From Codonopsis lanceolata (taxonomy: Eukaryota; Streptophyta; Magnoliopsida; Asterales; Campanulaceae), in assembly GCA_013146195.2 (NCBI GenBank), contig CM028382.1, positions 115,023,023 to 115,087,022 of the forward strand: a DNA stretch of 64,000 bases, in the 5' to 3' direction. Both the position numbers and the translations under genes were made by a program. Positions 22,310 through 34,997 of the stretch are shown here, piece after piece. Numbering within the stretch: position 1 is the first letter of the stretch; each line of letters opens with the position of its first letter. The notes below the pieces were generated by a model. That model worked only from the letters and a program-made list of their open reading frames with translations. It was not told where the DNA came from and did no database searches.

Positions 22310-22384
22310 GGCTAAACTTAATTTGGCTAGGCAAATAGCTAGGCTATATTTTGAGGACCAAAATGATGCAGACGAAGATGAATG

Positions 22385-22690
22385 TGAAAATGAAAATGAA
22401 AATGTAGATGAAGATGGCGATGGGTGGGTACCTTTTGGCTATGATATCACAGGTAATATCTTATGGGTGATAGTTTATGAAAATGTAGATGAAAATGAAA
22501 ATGAAAATGTAGATGAAGATGGCGATGGGTGGGTACCTTTTGGCTATGATATCACTGGTAATATTTTATGGGTGATAGTTTATGTTAATTTCATATTATA
22601 TTTGCTAGTTTTAGTATAAAATATGTACTAGTTGATGGTTTAGGTAGATGCGTGGGTACCTTTTAGCTATGATATCACAGGTTATACTTT
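22385..22690. repeat. 105-bp tandem duplication upstream of VPY
   Basis: GTAGATGAAGATGGCGATGG occurs at 22404 and 22509, exactly 105 bp apart. Each copy continues GGTACCTTTTGGCTATGATA then TCAC(A/T)GGTAATAT and TTATGGGTGATAGTTTATG. A third, partial copy of GGTACCTTTTAGCTATGATA starts near 22657. The block begins about 75 bp upstream of the VPY start codon, in its presumed 5' leader or promoter. The plus-strand frame across it translates as repeated acidic peptide but overlaps VPY in antisense and is not called. Confidence 0.85.
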
Positions 22691-23276
22691 ATGCCTGTTT
22701 GAATTTTTAAAGTAGGATTTGAGGATTCAACTCAAGGTTGCCATGATTACACTAAGGCCACAAAATATGGGTATAAAATTTAAATTTGGTTGGAAAAACA
22801 GTCAGGTTATTATTTTTTATTTTTTATAATTAAATATGAATCATTGTTGGTATGGTGATTGAAACTAAGGATCTTAAAGTCTTTGCCTGAATGCTCTTTT
22901 CATCTTTCTCACCCCTTGGATTAAAAAAAAATAGTCGTTACTAGTTGTTAGTTATAACATTTTGCCATTAAATAATAAAATTTACTAATATATATATGTT
23001 CAATCAGCAGTTTCCATGAATTTTCTTGCCTTGGTAATGAGTATAGATTAGTCTGATTGACGAGAGATTAACCACTTCAAGTCTTCACCTTGTTTGACCA
23101 GACCAACAAGTATATGATTGAAAATGATTAAAAAATAATGATATTTTGAAGGAGAAGATTCCAAGTTAGGCGGCTTGGAAACTTGTAGCGTTGAGAAATG
23201 TTGACCTTGCACAAGCATAACGGGTGTGTTGGGGCAGAAATATTCGCACCAAATATAAAAAGCCTCCCTTCACTAA
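22691..23276. other. Spacer upstream of VPY, no gene seen
   Basis: Ordinary AT-rich sequence that may hold distal promoter elements of the minus-strand VPY gene. I could not identify a specific symbiosis-response motif by eye. Confidence 0.4.
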
Positions 23277-23660
23277 GGGCTCGTTTGTTGTGGTTGATGG
23301 ATGCATGATTTATGGTGATAAACTTTTAAAGTGAATGATTTTTAGTTGAAAATTATGAGTCGTTATAATTATTTGTTAAAAAAAATTGAAAATTAGTATT
23401 CATATTTTTATGTATATTTCATAAAAGGATGAAATGAAGACAATCAAATATTTATTAATCAATAGTTGTCTTCATGTTTAAAAAAAAAACCAAAAAAGTT
23501 TAAAATTTTGGCTTTTTGGCTTTTGGCTTTTCAATGCATAAAGGGTGTTGTACCTTACTTATTGGCTTTTGGCTTATAAGCTGAAACAAACACTTTAAAT
23601 ATGACTTTTCAAAAGCCAAAAGCCAAAAATCACTCCAAATAAGCTGCAACAAACGAGCAC
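23277..23660. mobile_element. Tourist-like (PIF/Harbinger) MITE, 384 bp
   Basis: The left end GGGCTCGTTTGTTG pairs with the inverted right end GTGCTCGTTTGTTG. TAA flanks both sides (23274-23276 and 23661-23663), the 3-bp target typical of Harbinger elements. The interior is a long imperfect inverted repeat (TTGGCTTTTGGCTT against AAGCCAAAAGCC). No coding capacity. Confidence 0.88.
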
Positions 23661-23929
23661 TAAAGGAGACCAAATCTTTCTACCTAATTTGGAACACGTA
23701 ATGAAGTTGGAAGAACCCTAATGTTACATGTTGATCCCTAGAACCTAACATCATGAAAGATAAGTCACTTATATCCGGCTAGCTAGGAGATAGTGTTAAT
23801 TCCCACTGTGGCCATTGGCCAATAGTTACGTCTGGAACGAGTTTATACTTGGCTTCTAATTTAATAATTACAATCCAAAGCTCGTTAATCACACGATTCG
23901 ATCTGAAAATTATTTGATCCAACCCATCA

Positions 23930-24215
23930 ACACTTTTTAAGTCGAAACATGTAACTCATTTCAACAACAACAAAATGTGGGTCGGGTTAAAGCGGGTTCG
24001 ACCCGCCACCCATTTTTCGTCTATTATTTTTTACTCTATAAATGCAAAACAAAATTAGGGGGGTGGGGAGGATTCGGGTTAAGACTGGCCAACCCGTCAT
24101 AACCCGATCTAATTCAACACAACTCATTTCAACCCGTTTGATAATCGGGTTTTAATAGGTTTCAACTCGCTCTGACCAGTTACCCGTCCAACCCACCCCA
24201 ATTACCAGGCCTATT
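23930..24215. repeat. AACCCG/CGGGTT-rich dispersed repeat
   Basis: Repeated AACCCGT, CGGGTTAA and CAACCCACC motifs resemble the fragments at 13440, 15050, 17885 and 19600. It is an old dispersed repeat without clear ends. Confidence 0.45.
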
Positions 24216-24300
24216 AGCATGTAACTACCACTACCTCTATGCCTTGTGTGTAGTTAATCATCCCCCCCCCTAAAATTTCAAATTCAATATCAATTTATGT

Positions 24301-24706
24301 TGAGAAACTTTGAATTTTATTTATCTTCTGTCACTTTTACAGATAGACATACTTTGATCATTCTTGATCAAACAGAAAAGAACTCTCTCTTACTAAACAA
24401 ACTCCCTTGATCCCTCTTCTAATCTGTTAGAATTCTTTCTGTACAAAACCAAGAGGTATAGCAGGTTATATAACTGCTATAACCGACATTCAAAAATAGA
24501 TTGCCTAAATTACACTCGCTACCCCTGGAGAATAGAAAGAGATCACAAAACAGAAACATACTTGAAGAACTATCACTATATTACACCCGACACCCCTAAA
24601 CTCCTATCAGAATTGCTGCTTCCCTTAATCTTTCTTTTCCTTGCCTTTATTCTTCTTCTTCCCTTTTTCTCTTTGCTTAGACTGAGTTTGAACATATATA
24701 TCAACA
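24301..24706 (-). repeat. 3' LTR of the copia element
   Basis: It differs from the 5' LTR at only about four positions (for example AATCTG versus AACCTG, and CCAAGAGG versus CCAATAGG). The pol frame runs on into this LTR before stopping at 24625. Confidence 0.95.
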
Positions 24707-24715
24707 TCCCCCCTC
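24707..24715 (-). other. Polypurine tract
   Basis: On the minus strand GAGGGGGGA lies immediately before the 3' LTR, the expected primer site for plus-strand DNA synthesis. Confidence 0.85.
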
Positions 24716-25849
24716 AAGATGAAAGTACAAAATAGGTTTTGAACTTGCAACTTGGTCAATAGATGAAAGAATTGAGGAGAAGGAAGAGACTTGGTAAACA
24801 AATCAGCTGGCTGTTCAGAGGAAGAAATGTACTTGGTGGATACTAGTCCTTTCTGAATCATTTCCCTTACCAAATGACAATCCAAATCTATGTGTTTAGT
24901 TCTTTCATGAAAAACATGATTTGCAGCTATATAAAGGGCTGATTTGTTGTCACAGTAAAGAGAAACATGCAAGGTAGGGTTGATTTCAAAATCCCTTTGC
25001 ATGGATATAAGCCACTTGACCTCACAACATGTATTGGCCATGCTTCTGTATTCTGCTTCTGCAGATGATCTGCTAATAGTGGACTGCTTCTTGCATTTCC
25101 ATGATATTAAGGAATTGCCCAAAAAAATACAGTAACCAGTAAGAGACCTTCTTGTGATAGGACAAGCAGCCCAGTCTGAGTCACAATAGGTTGTTAGCTG
25201 CAGAGAATTAGAGCTGGAGAAGAACAGATCCTGACCAGGATTGCCCTTTATGTATTTTACCAATCTTAAAGCAGCATGCCACTGATGTTCAAGAGGTTTT
25301 GCCATAAACTGACTAAGGACTTGGACACTATAAGCAATATCAGGCCTGGTAATGGACAAGTAAAGCAGCCTTCCAACAAGTCTTCTATAGGATGTAGGAT
25401 TGGCCAAATCTGGACTTAAGATAGATGCCAGCCTATGATTCTTCTCAATAGGGATAGCTGCAGGCTTTGCATTTGAAAAACCAACATCATCAATAATCTC
25501 TAAAGCATATTTTCTTTGGTAAAGACAGATGCCTGACTTATTCCTGGCAACTTCTAATCCAAGAAAGTATCTGAGTGATCCAAGGTCTTTTATAGAAAAT
25601 TTTGTTTTTAGGAAAGCTTTGATTTGATCAATCTGGTCCTTATCATTTCCTGTAATAAGCAAATCATCTACATACACAAGAATAGCTGCAAATTTAGATC
25701 CAACAGTATATGTAAACAAGGAGTGATCATTTTGGGACTGTTTAAATCCAAATTGCAGAAGAGTGGAAGAAAATTTCTCAAACCACTGTCTAGGGGCTTG
25801 TTTTAGTCCATAAAGAGATTTAACTAGTTTGCAAACAATAGGAGAGGAA

Positions 25850-25964
25850 GATGAAGGTTAGGCGGGTGTTCAAGCCTCTTCATCGTTGTTGTTAAAGTCC
25901 TTATCTAAAGGCCCCATTTAGCTACTCATTATCTTAACTTGAGTATTCAAGCAGAGGCACAACT
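25850..25964. mobile_element. 115-bp insertion in copia RT with 11-bp TSD
   Basis: TAGGAGAGGAA occurs at 25839-25849 and again at 25965-25975. Without the segment between them the RT frame reads on from LSFL into the VCKLVKSLYGLKQAP block. The insert contains stops in the RT frame and has no obvious TIR. An 11-bp TSD is compatible with a tiny MULE derivative, or with a duplication formed during break repair. Confidence 0.6.
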
Positions 25965-28900
25965 TAGGAGAGGAAAGAAAGGCACCAATTGTTCGAGCCA
26001 GGTATATATATGTAGCCTTTCAAGGCATTAACTCTATGGGAAAAAATATTATGACAGTAACCTGGTGGCAAATCCATGTATACTTCTTCAAGCAAGTCTC
26101 CATGCAGGAAAGCATTAGAGACATCCATCTGAGATATAGGCCACTGTTTGGCAGCACTTATAGCAAGAAACATTCTCACTGAGGTCATTTTGGCAACATG
26201 AGAGAATGTTTCAAAATAATCATCTCCTTCAATTTGAGTGAAACCCTTAGCAACAAGCCTAGCTTTGTATTTGTTTATGGTACCATCAGGATTATATTTG
26301 ATCCTAAAAATCCATTTACAACCCACAGTCTTTTTGTGTGCATGAAGGGGTTGAAGGGTCCATGTACCATTAACTTCTAAGGCTTGCAATTCTTTAGACA
26401 TAGCCTGACACCACAGAGGGTCTTGAACATCCTGTTGATAGCTTTTTGGTTCATGAGAAGAAGATATATTACATCAGAAGTTTCTGTAGGAGTCAGATAC
26501 ATTGGAGTAATTGCAGAACTTCTCTATGGGATAGGGTGAAATGAAATTTATAGAGGACTGGGAAAAGATGGAGGGTAGACCTGTGTAGTCTTTAAACTTA
26601 GCTGGAATAGCCTTGTGTCTTTGAGGTCTAGATGGAATGGCAAAAGTTTCAGCAGAAAGATTTGGAGTAGTGGTGGCAGATGTTTCAGTAGAAGGGTGAG
26701 AATGATTGATTTGGTCAACAATGGGATTGTCAGTCTGAACATTATTTATTTCATCTGTAATAGGAGTGTCAGATGCCACATCTTTATTTTGGATGACAAC
26801 ATCACTGTCCTCTTCAAGATCAGTATTTTGATCAGGTAAATTATTTTCATTGTTTGAAAGACTAATGTTAGGATTTTGAGTTTTGAAAGGAAAAATGGAT
26901 GCATGGAATATGACATCCCTACTGTACAGAACTTGATGTGTATCAAGACTGTAAACTTTATAGGCCTTTTTATTGCTAGGATAGCCAATGAAAACACATC
27001 TTTGTGATCTAGGGGCAAATTTGTCCCTATTGTGAGATAGGGTGGAAACATAGCACAGGCAGCCTAAGGTTCTAAGATGTTTGTAATTAGGAGAGGTTCC
27101 AAAGAGAATTTCATAAGGGGTTTTGAATTTTAAAACTGAATTAGGAATTCTATTTATAATATGTGTAGCAGTTAAAAACAATCACCCCAAAATTTCTTTG
27201 GTAAACCAGCTTGAAACCTGAGGGCTCTGGCAAGTTCCAAGAGATGTCTGTGTTTCCTCTCAGCTCTGCCATTTTGCTGAAGGGTATCAACACAAGTACA
27301 TTGGTGGAGGAGGCCTTGAGAAAGAAGAAGAATGTCAATTCCATTGTTTAGAAATTCAGTCCCATTATCACTTCTTATATGCTTCACACTAGTTTTAAAT
27401 TGATTTCTTACCATTTGAAAGAAATATTTTAAAGTTTGACAAACTTGAGTTTTGTTTCTTAGTAGAAATGTCCAGGTAAACCTAGAACAATCATCTACAA
27501 TAGTAAGAAAGGAAGAGCAACCATCATAAGTGAGTTTTCTGTAAGGGCCCCAAACATCACAGTGTATAAGACCAAAGAGATCAGTACTGTGGGAGTCACT
27601 TAAAGGAAAAGACTGTCTAGTTTGTCTGGCTAAGTGGCACACATCACAACAGATATTTGACATAGAACTGAATTTCAAATCAAGAGAATCAATGAGTTTC
27701 ATAGAGTGAAGAGGGACATGGCCAAGTCTGGTATGCCAGAGATACAATTTGTTGATAGAATCAGTGACAGCAAAATAGTTGTTAGATTTACAAGTATTAA
27801 TTTTGGAAATGTTATAACAGCTAGTAGTAGTTTGCTGGAACTTATTAGCTTCTGGTTGAAGAAGTTTGTAAAGGCCACCAGAGTAACTACCAATCTTCTT
27901 GGCTTTCAATTGAACTTGGTCCTGAATAAAGCAAGAAGTGGTGGTAAAAATTAGGTTGAGACCACTATCAGTGATTAACTTGCTTCCTGATATAAGATTA
28001 AAGTGAAATTTAGGAGCAAAATACACATTTTTAAGAGTAATATCATCAGATAAAATGACAGTTCCTTTGTGAGTTATGCAGGAAGCTTTGCCATTAGGAA
28101 GATGAATTAAAGTACTTATAGGGACATGATTAATCAAGGAATCAAAGGATATAGTAATGTGATCACTAGCTCCTGTATCAATAATCCAATCAAGACAAGT
28201 AGAATTCAGATTAGCAAGGCAAACATGTTCAGAGGTATTAGACTTCATACCTGGCAGATGTTCTTCAGGGACATCCAGAATTGCAGTGGCAGTGCTCATA
28301 TTTTTGACATTGTTGAGGATGTCCATTAATTGTTGCAATTGTCCAGGAGTGAAATGGTTGTTGTGGTTGGCAGTGGCATCAGTCTTTTCTTTGCTTGTAG
28401 AATGTTTGGATTGATCTTGTACAGAAGTGTTATTAACAGCAGTGAAATTTTTAGCCTTTCCTTTGTTCTTTGGCATCTTGTTGGGATCAGGCTTTGTCCC
28501 AAACAAAGGGTGCCACTCAGGATATCCAAGAATGAAGAAACACTTATCTTTATTGTGAGATTCTCCATGGCAGTACTCACAGAAGTTCTTGCCTTTGATG
28601 TTAAGGGTTTGAACACCTCCAGAAGATCTGTTTCTATTAAACTTATTTCCAGAATTATTGTTGACCTTTCCCATTATGGCAGAAGAAACAGAATCAAATC
28701 TGATGGAATTGGTGTGTTGTCTTTGCCCCTCTTCTTGAACAAGCATAGACACAGCCTTAGTAACAGATGGGAGAGGATGCATCCTAAGGATTTGACCTCT
28801 AACATCAGAGTATTCATCAGCGAATCCCATAAGAAAACCAGTAAGTTTGGTAACTTGATCATACTCCTCTTTGGCAGTGTTGGCACCACAGGTACAGTTA

Positions 28901-29592
28901 CACAAACACTTAGGTATTTGAAGAAGATTTGTGAGTTCATCCCACAAACTTCTGAATTTAGTGAAATAGGCATTGATACTAAGGTTTCCTTGAGTGCACA
29001 TCATAATACTTTTCTGGATTTGGAAGATCTCAGGTGCATCACTTTGAGAGAATCTTGTAGAGATATCATCCCAGATCTCAAAGGTTGTTGAAAGGTTAAC
29101 TATGCTTTGACGTATCTCAAGACTAACAGAGTTGAGAAGCCAAGATACAACCATACTATTGCATCTTGACCAAGCACTCACATATTTTGAAGAAGGATCA
29201 TGTTTTCTACTAAGACCATTTATCATACCAAGTTTGTTCTTGGCAGATAAGGCAGTGGAAATGGAGATTTTCCATTGATTGTAGTTGGTGTCTGAAAGAG
29301 GTTCAGTGACAAGATTCATTCCAGGGTGGTCATTCGGGTGAAGGTAAAGAGGATGGTTAGATGAAAGTTGGAGAGATGGTTCAGGCAAATCATAATCATC
29401 AACAGTAGTGTTGGTGATTGGAGATTTGTCTTTCTTCTCAGTAACAGTAGGATTATCAGATTTAGAGTCCGACATGGAGAGACAATCAAGAAGAAAGGAA
29501 ACGAAAGAAGAAACAGAAAGGAATAGAATACAGAAGAATTACCCCTTTACTTCTTCAATTCGGCAAACTGGATTTGAGGATCTTGATCACAA

Positions 29593-29604
29593 GCTCTGAT
29601 ACCA
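29593..29604 (-). other. Primer-binding site (initiator tRNA-Met)
   Basis: The minus strand reads TGGTATCAGAGC directly after the 5' LTR. This is complementary to the 3' end of plant initiator tRNA-Met, the usual copia primer. Confidence 0.93.
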
Positions 29605-30010
29605 TGAGAAACTTTGAATTTTATTTATCTTCTGTCACTTTTACAGATAGACATACTTTGATCATTCTTGATCAAACAGAAAAGAACTCTCTCTTACTAA
29701 ACAAACTCCCTTGATCCCTCTTCTAACCTGTTAGAATTCTTTCTGTACAAAACCAATAGGTATAGCAGGTTATATAACTGCTATAACCGACATTCAAAAA
29801 TAGATTGCCTAAATTACACTCGCTACCCCTGGAGAATAGAAAGAGATCACAAAACAGAAACATACTTGAAGAACTATCACTATATTACACCCGACACCCC
29901 TAAACTCCTCTCAGAATTGCTGCTTCCCTTTATCTTTCTTTTCCTTGCCTTTATTCTTCTTCTTCCCTTTTTCTCTTTGCTTAGACTGAGTTTGAACATA
30001 TATATCAACA
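29605..30010 (-). repeat. 5' LTR of the copia element
   Basis: It starts (minus strand) TGTTGATATATATG and ends TTTCTCA just before the primer-binding site. It carries the promoter for the element. Confidence 0.95.
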
Positions 30011-30289
30011 TATGTAAACATATTAATATTCAAATTACACATTCCCATATAAACATTTGAAATAGCTTGAACATGTACTTGACATGCTCGATAACATTCA
30101 AAGTTCATATAGTAACATTTAAGCAAAATTCATTTGATAACAATCTTTAAACATGCACTTAAAGTGTCTGTTAACAAAATATAAGTACTTAATACAACAC
30201 TTATGAAATACTTAATACATCACTTTTAACAAAAATGGACCAAATTGCCATTTGCCATTTTATGAGTAAATTAAAAAAAATTATTTTTT

Positions 30290-30460
30290 GTTAGGACTGG
30301 TCTCAAACCAGTTCCAATGCCTTTTTTTTTTATAGGACTGGTCCCAAATCGGTCCCTATGCCTGAATTTTTTTTAAGACTATTCCCAAACTAGTCCATAT
30401 GCCTAATTTTTTTTAAGACTGCTCACAAACCGGTCCCTATGCCTTAAGGGTAATATAATA
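30290..30460. repeat. ~53-bp tandem repeat (ACTGGTCCCAAA...GTCCCTATGCC)
   Basis: Four degenerate units, each with GACT(G/A)(G/T)TC..CAAA and (G/A)GTCC.TATGCCT followed by a T run. They are flanked by AGTACTTAATACAACACTTA on the left and an inverted equivalent (GTGCTGTATTAAGCATC) on the right, which suggests a small TIR element covering about 30150-30520. Confidence 0.6.
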
Positions 30461-33400
30461 TTTTCACAACAAAAAATGTTGTAGTAAGTATTTAATAGGT
30501 GCTGTATTAAGCATCCCCCTTAACAAAATTGTTTAACGCTAACACAAAGTACATCACACAATTTCTTGAACATAGTAAGATACGGTTTAACCTCTTAATA
30601 TTACACTCTCAAATCTGAATTTTAAATATTCCTCATGTGCACAACATACTTACTTTAATTTGAGCTTCTTCTACAATTGGAAAGATGGAAGAACGTGTAT
30701 ACAAATTTCGAATTTAGCATTTAGCCACATAACTAAAGTATTTGAACATAAAAAAACCAATGTTCTATGCGGGCAGCGCCTAGACGGAATCTAGATAGGG
30801 CCTAGACATGCCTTAGAAATAATAAGACATAATTATCATGTTTTTAATATTTTTTAGAATGAATCTATGATTTTTCATGAGTGGGTATTACAGATTACAA
30901 GTTTCATTTGTTTCCTTGATAACAATTTTCAATTTTGAGTAAATTCCTTGGCAATAGAATATTGGCTTGACACAGGAAATGCGATTCGTATTCTCATTAT
31001 CCATTCCTTTCATAAAAACAGTACCTTATGGTTTTAGCAGAGTCCAATGAAGTTTACTTTAATGCCGATTCAGTGGTCCCTCCCCTTGTTTAAGTACAAC
31101 AGAATGAGCCAATTCCCTTTTGAAGGCATAAACATGGATTGAGTGAATTGCTGACATACTTTGTCTTATGAACTCTTCTTTGCTCTTGGATCTGCTAAAA
31201 TTTACTTAGTCTACACTCTACACAAATACCAAGTCTTTGGCAACCAAAACCTATTGACAACTTCAATTCCTTCTCATTTGGACAACTGCTACTAGCTAAG
31301 TACATAGGTTCCCGTACAGACTGGAAGTTAGGACTTAGGAAAATTGCACAATTTGCGGTCTAAAAAGTACATACACAGATCCAAGGTTTAATAATGTTTT
31401 ATTATACCAATAGGTTTACCATTTTCGTAGGAAGAACTTGCTTGGCCTTTGAAATTGTTGGCCTAAAGGCCAAGCAAAAACGGTGTAGGGCTCCCAATGA
31501 TTATAATTAATGAAAAACATTAAGTTATCAATTCATCTAAAAACTTAAACTATTAGAGATGATCCAACAATGTAGAATTGTATATCACCCTTCACACCAC
31601 TCCTCAAGTGTGAGTTGCTCGCATATGGAGAGCTAAACCAAGGTGCGACACAAGCCAAACGAGGCACAAACTTGTATACTGACAAAGTAACAACAATGGG
31701 AAGAAGATGAAATCCTAGAGACTCGAGCACAAGACCCTAGATAGTAGATTCCCCCTGCATGTACCTAATTATCTAGTAGATGAGCAAATGTTCTTTTGTT
31801 TCAAAATAAGTGTTATTTTTAAGTTTTTCAATGCATGATTTTTTTAATTACTTTTTTCTTCTGCGAAGTCCCAACAAGCAATTACCTTATCATTATATAT
31901 TTTAACTTCTCCCAATAGCAATCTCCTCCAAAATTATTTTTCCAACTCCTCTAGCACAACAATACAAATGAGGATATAAAATAAGAGTGTATTCATCAAC
32001 CTACAAAATTTCTTAAATATGCCAGCACCATTCTAAAACGACACTTATTTGGAAATAAAATGAGTATATCATTTCAAGGTTTGAGAAAGATCACTACTGT
32101 TTTTACCATAGTTCAGAAATTAACAGAAGTCACACACAACGTTCTCTGCAGACACCATAACTCCAAAGGATGTAAGAATGATTGAATTATAACATAACCT
32201 TGACTTGTAAGTGAAGAAGATGGAACATAACAATTTCAACAGTTAAAAAATAAAACCAAGTCATTAAGCAGGTTATATTGACGTAAGTTGCTTAATTAAT
32301 TAACTGAGAGCAACATTAGTAAAAATACATTCAAATGCAATTACATAGAATGGATAAGAATAATACAGAAAATTAAAAAAAATTGACAGCAGAGTGCTTA
32401 GAGAGCAGATGCATAACTTTTTGAGAAATTTAAATCAGGTGGATACAATGATGCGTTTAAATCTTCATCTCATGTAGCAAGTATGACAACAGCTACCATT
32501 TGGGTAACAAAATGTTTGTTAATTGGTCTTTAGAATAGCAACCTACAATTGGACACCCCTCTTCACTTAAGTAAGAAACTGTCTCTAGTTTCAACTTTAT
32601 TTAAGCATTTTTGTCGCTATACTTACGACATTATTACTTAAGGATGTTGTCATAACGTTAGTTGCTCATTGGTCTTTAGAATAGCAAATCATTCATTTCC
32701 ACACATTGCTTATTCCTATATATTGACAAACAATAAAAGAGATTAAAAATGAATTCCTTTCTGTTTTCCTTCCTCACATCATTAGGTAGAAAACACATTC
32801 TGGAACAAAGCAAGGAGAGTTACCAACAACTGTGGGTGGGAAAGGAAACCTCTTTCATTAAACACTACAACTGATGTGGCTTCTGTCTAGACATACCAAG
32901 TATCAAAGCCAACTGTCATGAAAATTGAGACCTATTAAACTACGCGTCTGTTTTACCTGTGAGAGAGAGAGAGGGGGGAGGGAGGGATTTCATAATCTTA
33001 TATTTGATATCAGAACCAATAGCTTGGTTTACGGACTCTTTCATATCTTAGTGCTGGCATTGTCTACTTAAATACTTCTAGTAACATCTTTTAGCATCTC
33101 TCTATAAGGGATTTCTTCATTTAAGTAGGCCGGTTTCTCAAAACAGTCATTATCTTCTTGCTAGTAAAGCTGATATAATATACCCAAATCATCTTTGGAC
33201 ATTCTTTTGTACAAGACACATTTTTTTTTCCACATAAAAGTAGATTTTATTGATCAGGATTCAGGAGATTAAAGAAGTGAACTGACACGTAGTCTATATA
33301 AAAATACATACTCTGAAAAAAGATAGAAAAGACTGTTGTCGGTCTTGGGCGAGCCAATTCTCCTTTGCAACCAATAGACATTCATTAATTCATCAACCAC

Positions 33401-34988
33401 AACTGTAAATTAGCATGATAGAAACAAAGAGACAGAACGATACAGGATTGACTTGGTCCATACCTGAATTCTTACAGCTTGCATTATTTGGCTTCAAACT
33501 TTATCATCTTCCTAAGCTTTTTTCTGTACAACAACAGACGAGAAGCAATGCATGGATAGCAAAGGGCAAGCTTTGTCTTGTCCCCGAGCACCACTTGAAA
33601 TATAGTGGCTGTAAGACTTTTACTAACTTATGGCACTGTACTAAAAAGTATATTCAATGCAGACTAGAGATAGCAACATATGTGCTTAGTATACAAGAAA
33701 TAGCCGGGCCTATTGATCATAGGTCACAGCCCGGTATGCTTTTCAGTAATTTTCTGGATACTTGGTGGGAGTCCTAGTTAGTAGTTAACTAATATTTGAG
33801 ATAGCTACTTGAGATCTCATATAAAAATCATGATCAATATATAATCAAATACATGTAGGATTTAATTCTGCACAAGACATAAATAAGATGCGGATAGAAG
33901 GGTGGGTTAATTCCTTTTTTCAAATAAACTCATCTTGAGCTGATCTCACCCCATTCACACTCACAAAGTCAACATAGGTCAGTGGGCATAGGCATGTGAC
34001 AGTCTCAAAGGAATTTTCTGGTTTGCTCGGTAAGATGATTCTTTAGTTTGCTCAGCCACCAACAATTTGCGGTGGGAAATATAGGAGCAACTTTAACAAG
34101 ATCTTGGGTTCGAGACTTATGGAAACGCATGTGTGTTTAAATACTTGTTGTGACAGCTTCTACATCCACTTAATAGTCCTACTCGGTTCGGGGATTAGTT
34201 TTGGGCATTAAAACCCCAAATCTAATCAAATATACCTTTATTATTTGCATTTAACTAAACTGAAGAAATATATCTGTTGTGATTTACAATCACATTACCC
34301 GGAACGGACCCGTACAGAAACGGGGCTTTTGAAAATAATCAAAGATACAACCACTAACAACTAGCCTATAAATACAAATAGCTAATTAATTAGTACCACC
34401 AATTAAACTATTAGACCAATAAACTATGTTCCTGCAAAACAAATATTAGTCTAGAGCAATAAGATTAATTGGACAAAAGAAAAAAGAAAGGACACGAAGA
34501 GTTTTATTATAACGCCGTGACCCAAGCACGACTCGCCTTAATTGACCACGAAGGTCTAGGCTATATACTCTTCGGCTCAGACACCTTTCACCGACCCAAG
34601 TCTATCAGTGAAACCACATTAATACCAGCAAGTATTAACCAAGAAGAGAGCCCCAAAACTCATTACTACCAACACACTCTCAATCACGAAGAAGGAGAAG
34701 GACGGAGAGGATCAACAAAGTTCGTCAAAGAAGAAGGAGAAGAGGAATGGAATTTTCTCTCACAAACCCATTGTTTTTCGTCTCACACACATATATATAT
34801 ACCAAGTCATTGTGCCAATCAAGGAGAAATCAAGGGATTAATATTGCACAAGCCAAGATAATGGGCTGGACGGTTAAGCAACAAGAGAATGGGCAGATCT
34901 GATTTTTGGGCTTTGCAATGGAAGAAGGCTGCCACACAAATGGCCTCCAAATTCTAACAATATCCAAGTAGGTCCAACCAAATACTAA
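30461..34988. other. 4.5-kb spacer, no supported gene
   Basis: Mixed-composition DNA. Frames at 33415-33777 (120 codons) and 34469-34861 (130 codons, starting MDKRKKKGHEEFYYN) are the longest. Neither contains a motif I recognise, and both lie in sequence without clear splice or promoter context. A short purine tract (GAGAGAGAGAGGGGGGAGGG) lies at 32960-32980. A degraded GTTCTATGCGGGC...GCCTAGAC piece near 30755 resembles the 9370-9909 element. If a gene is hidden here it is not evident from conserved words. Confidence 0.4.
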
Positions 34989-34997
34989 AAATAATAA

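Larger units (their letters stand above)
24625..29475 (-). pseudogene. Copia gag-pol, broken
   Basis: The first frame (27172-29475, 767 codons) holds gag, then a CCHC zinc knuckle (C299, C302, H307, C312), a protease motif DTGA (433-436), and a GAG-pre-integrase/HHCC region from about W580. The integrase acidic triad is D640, D703 and E739. The frame stops after FWGDCF because one base is missing; the integrase tail continues in another frame at 27181-26474. The reverse transcriptase starts in 26401-25964. Its core YVDD is in 25719-24625, followed by the connection and RNase H (YCDSDWA). A 115-bp insertion (25850-25964) separates the two RT pieces. Each domain is recognisable but the polyprotein is not intact. 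Confidence 0.95.
24301..30010 (-). mobile_element. Ty1/copia LTR retrotransposon, 5.7 kb, defective
   Basis: Two direct LTRs of 406 bp (24301-24706 and 29605-30010) start TG and end CA and are flanked by the 5-bp TSD TATGT (24296-24300 and 30011-30015). I count four differences between the LTRs, about 1%, so insertion was recent. Transcription runs on the minus strand from the right LTR. The domain order is gag, protease, integrase, reverse transcriptase, RNase H, which is copia rather than gypsy. The coding region is broken by at least one frameshift, a stop and a small insertion, so this copy cannot make its own polyprotein. Confidence 0.96.

Noticed and set aside
22110..22619. 169-codon plus-strand frame with acidic repeats
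   Set aside because: Its first part is antisense to the VAPYRIN-like coding sequence and the rest is the 105-bp tandem repeat. There is no independent evidence of a gene.
28330..29091. 253-codon plus-strand frame
   Set aside because: It is wholly antisense to copia gag, which has clear domains on the minus strand.
34469..34861. Possible charged 130-residue protein
   Set aside because: The amino-acid content is not implausible, but there is no motif, neighbouring exon or promoter, so it is noted only as an unsupported frame in the spacer entry.
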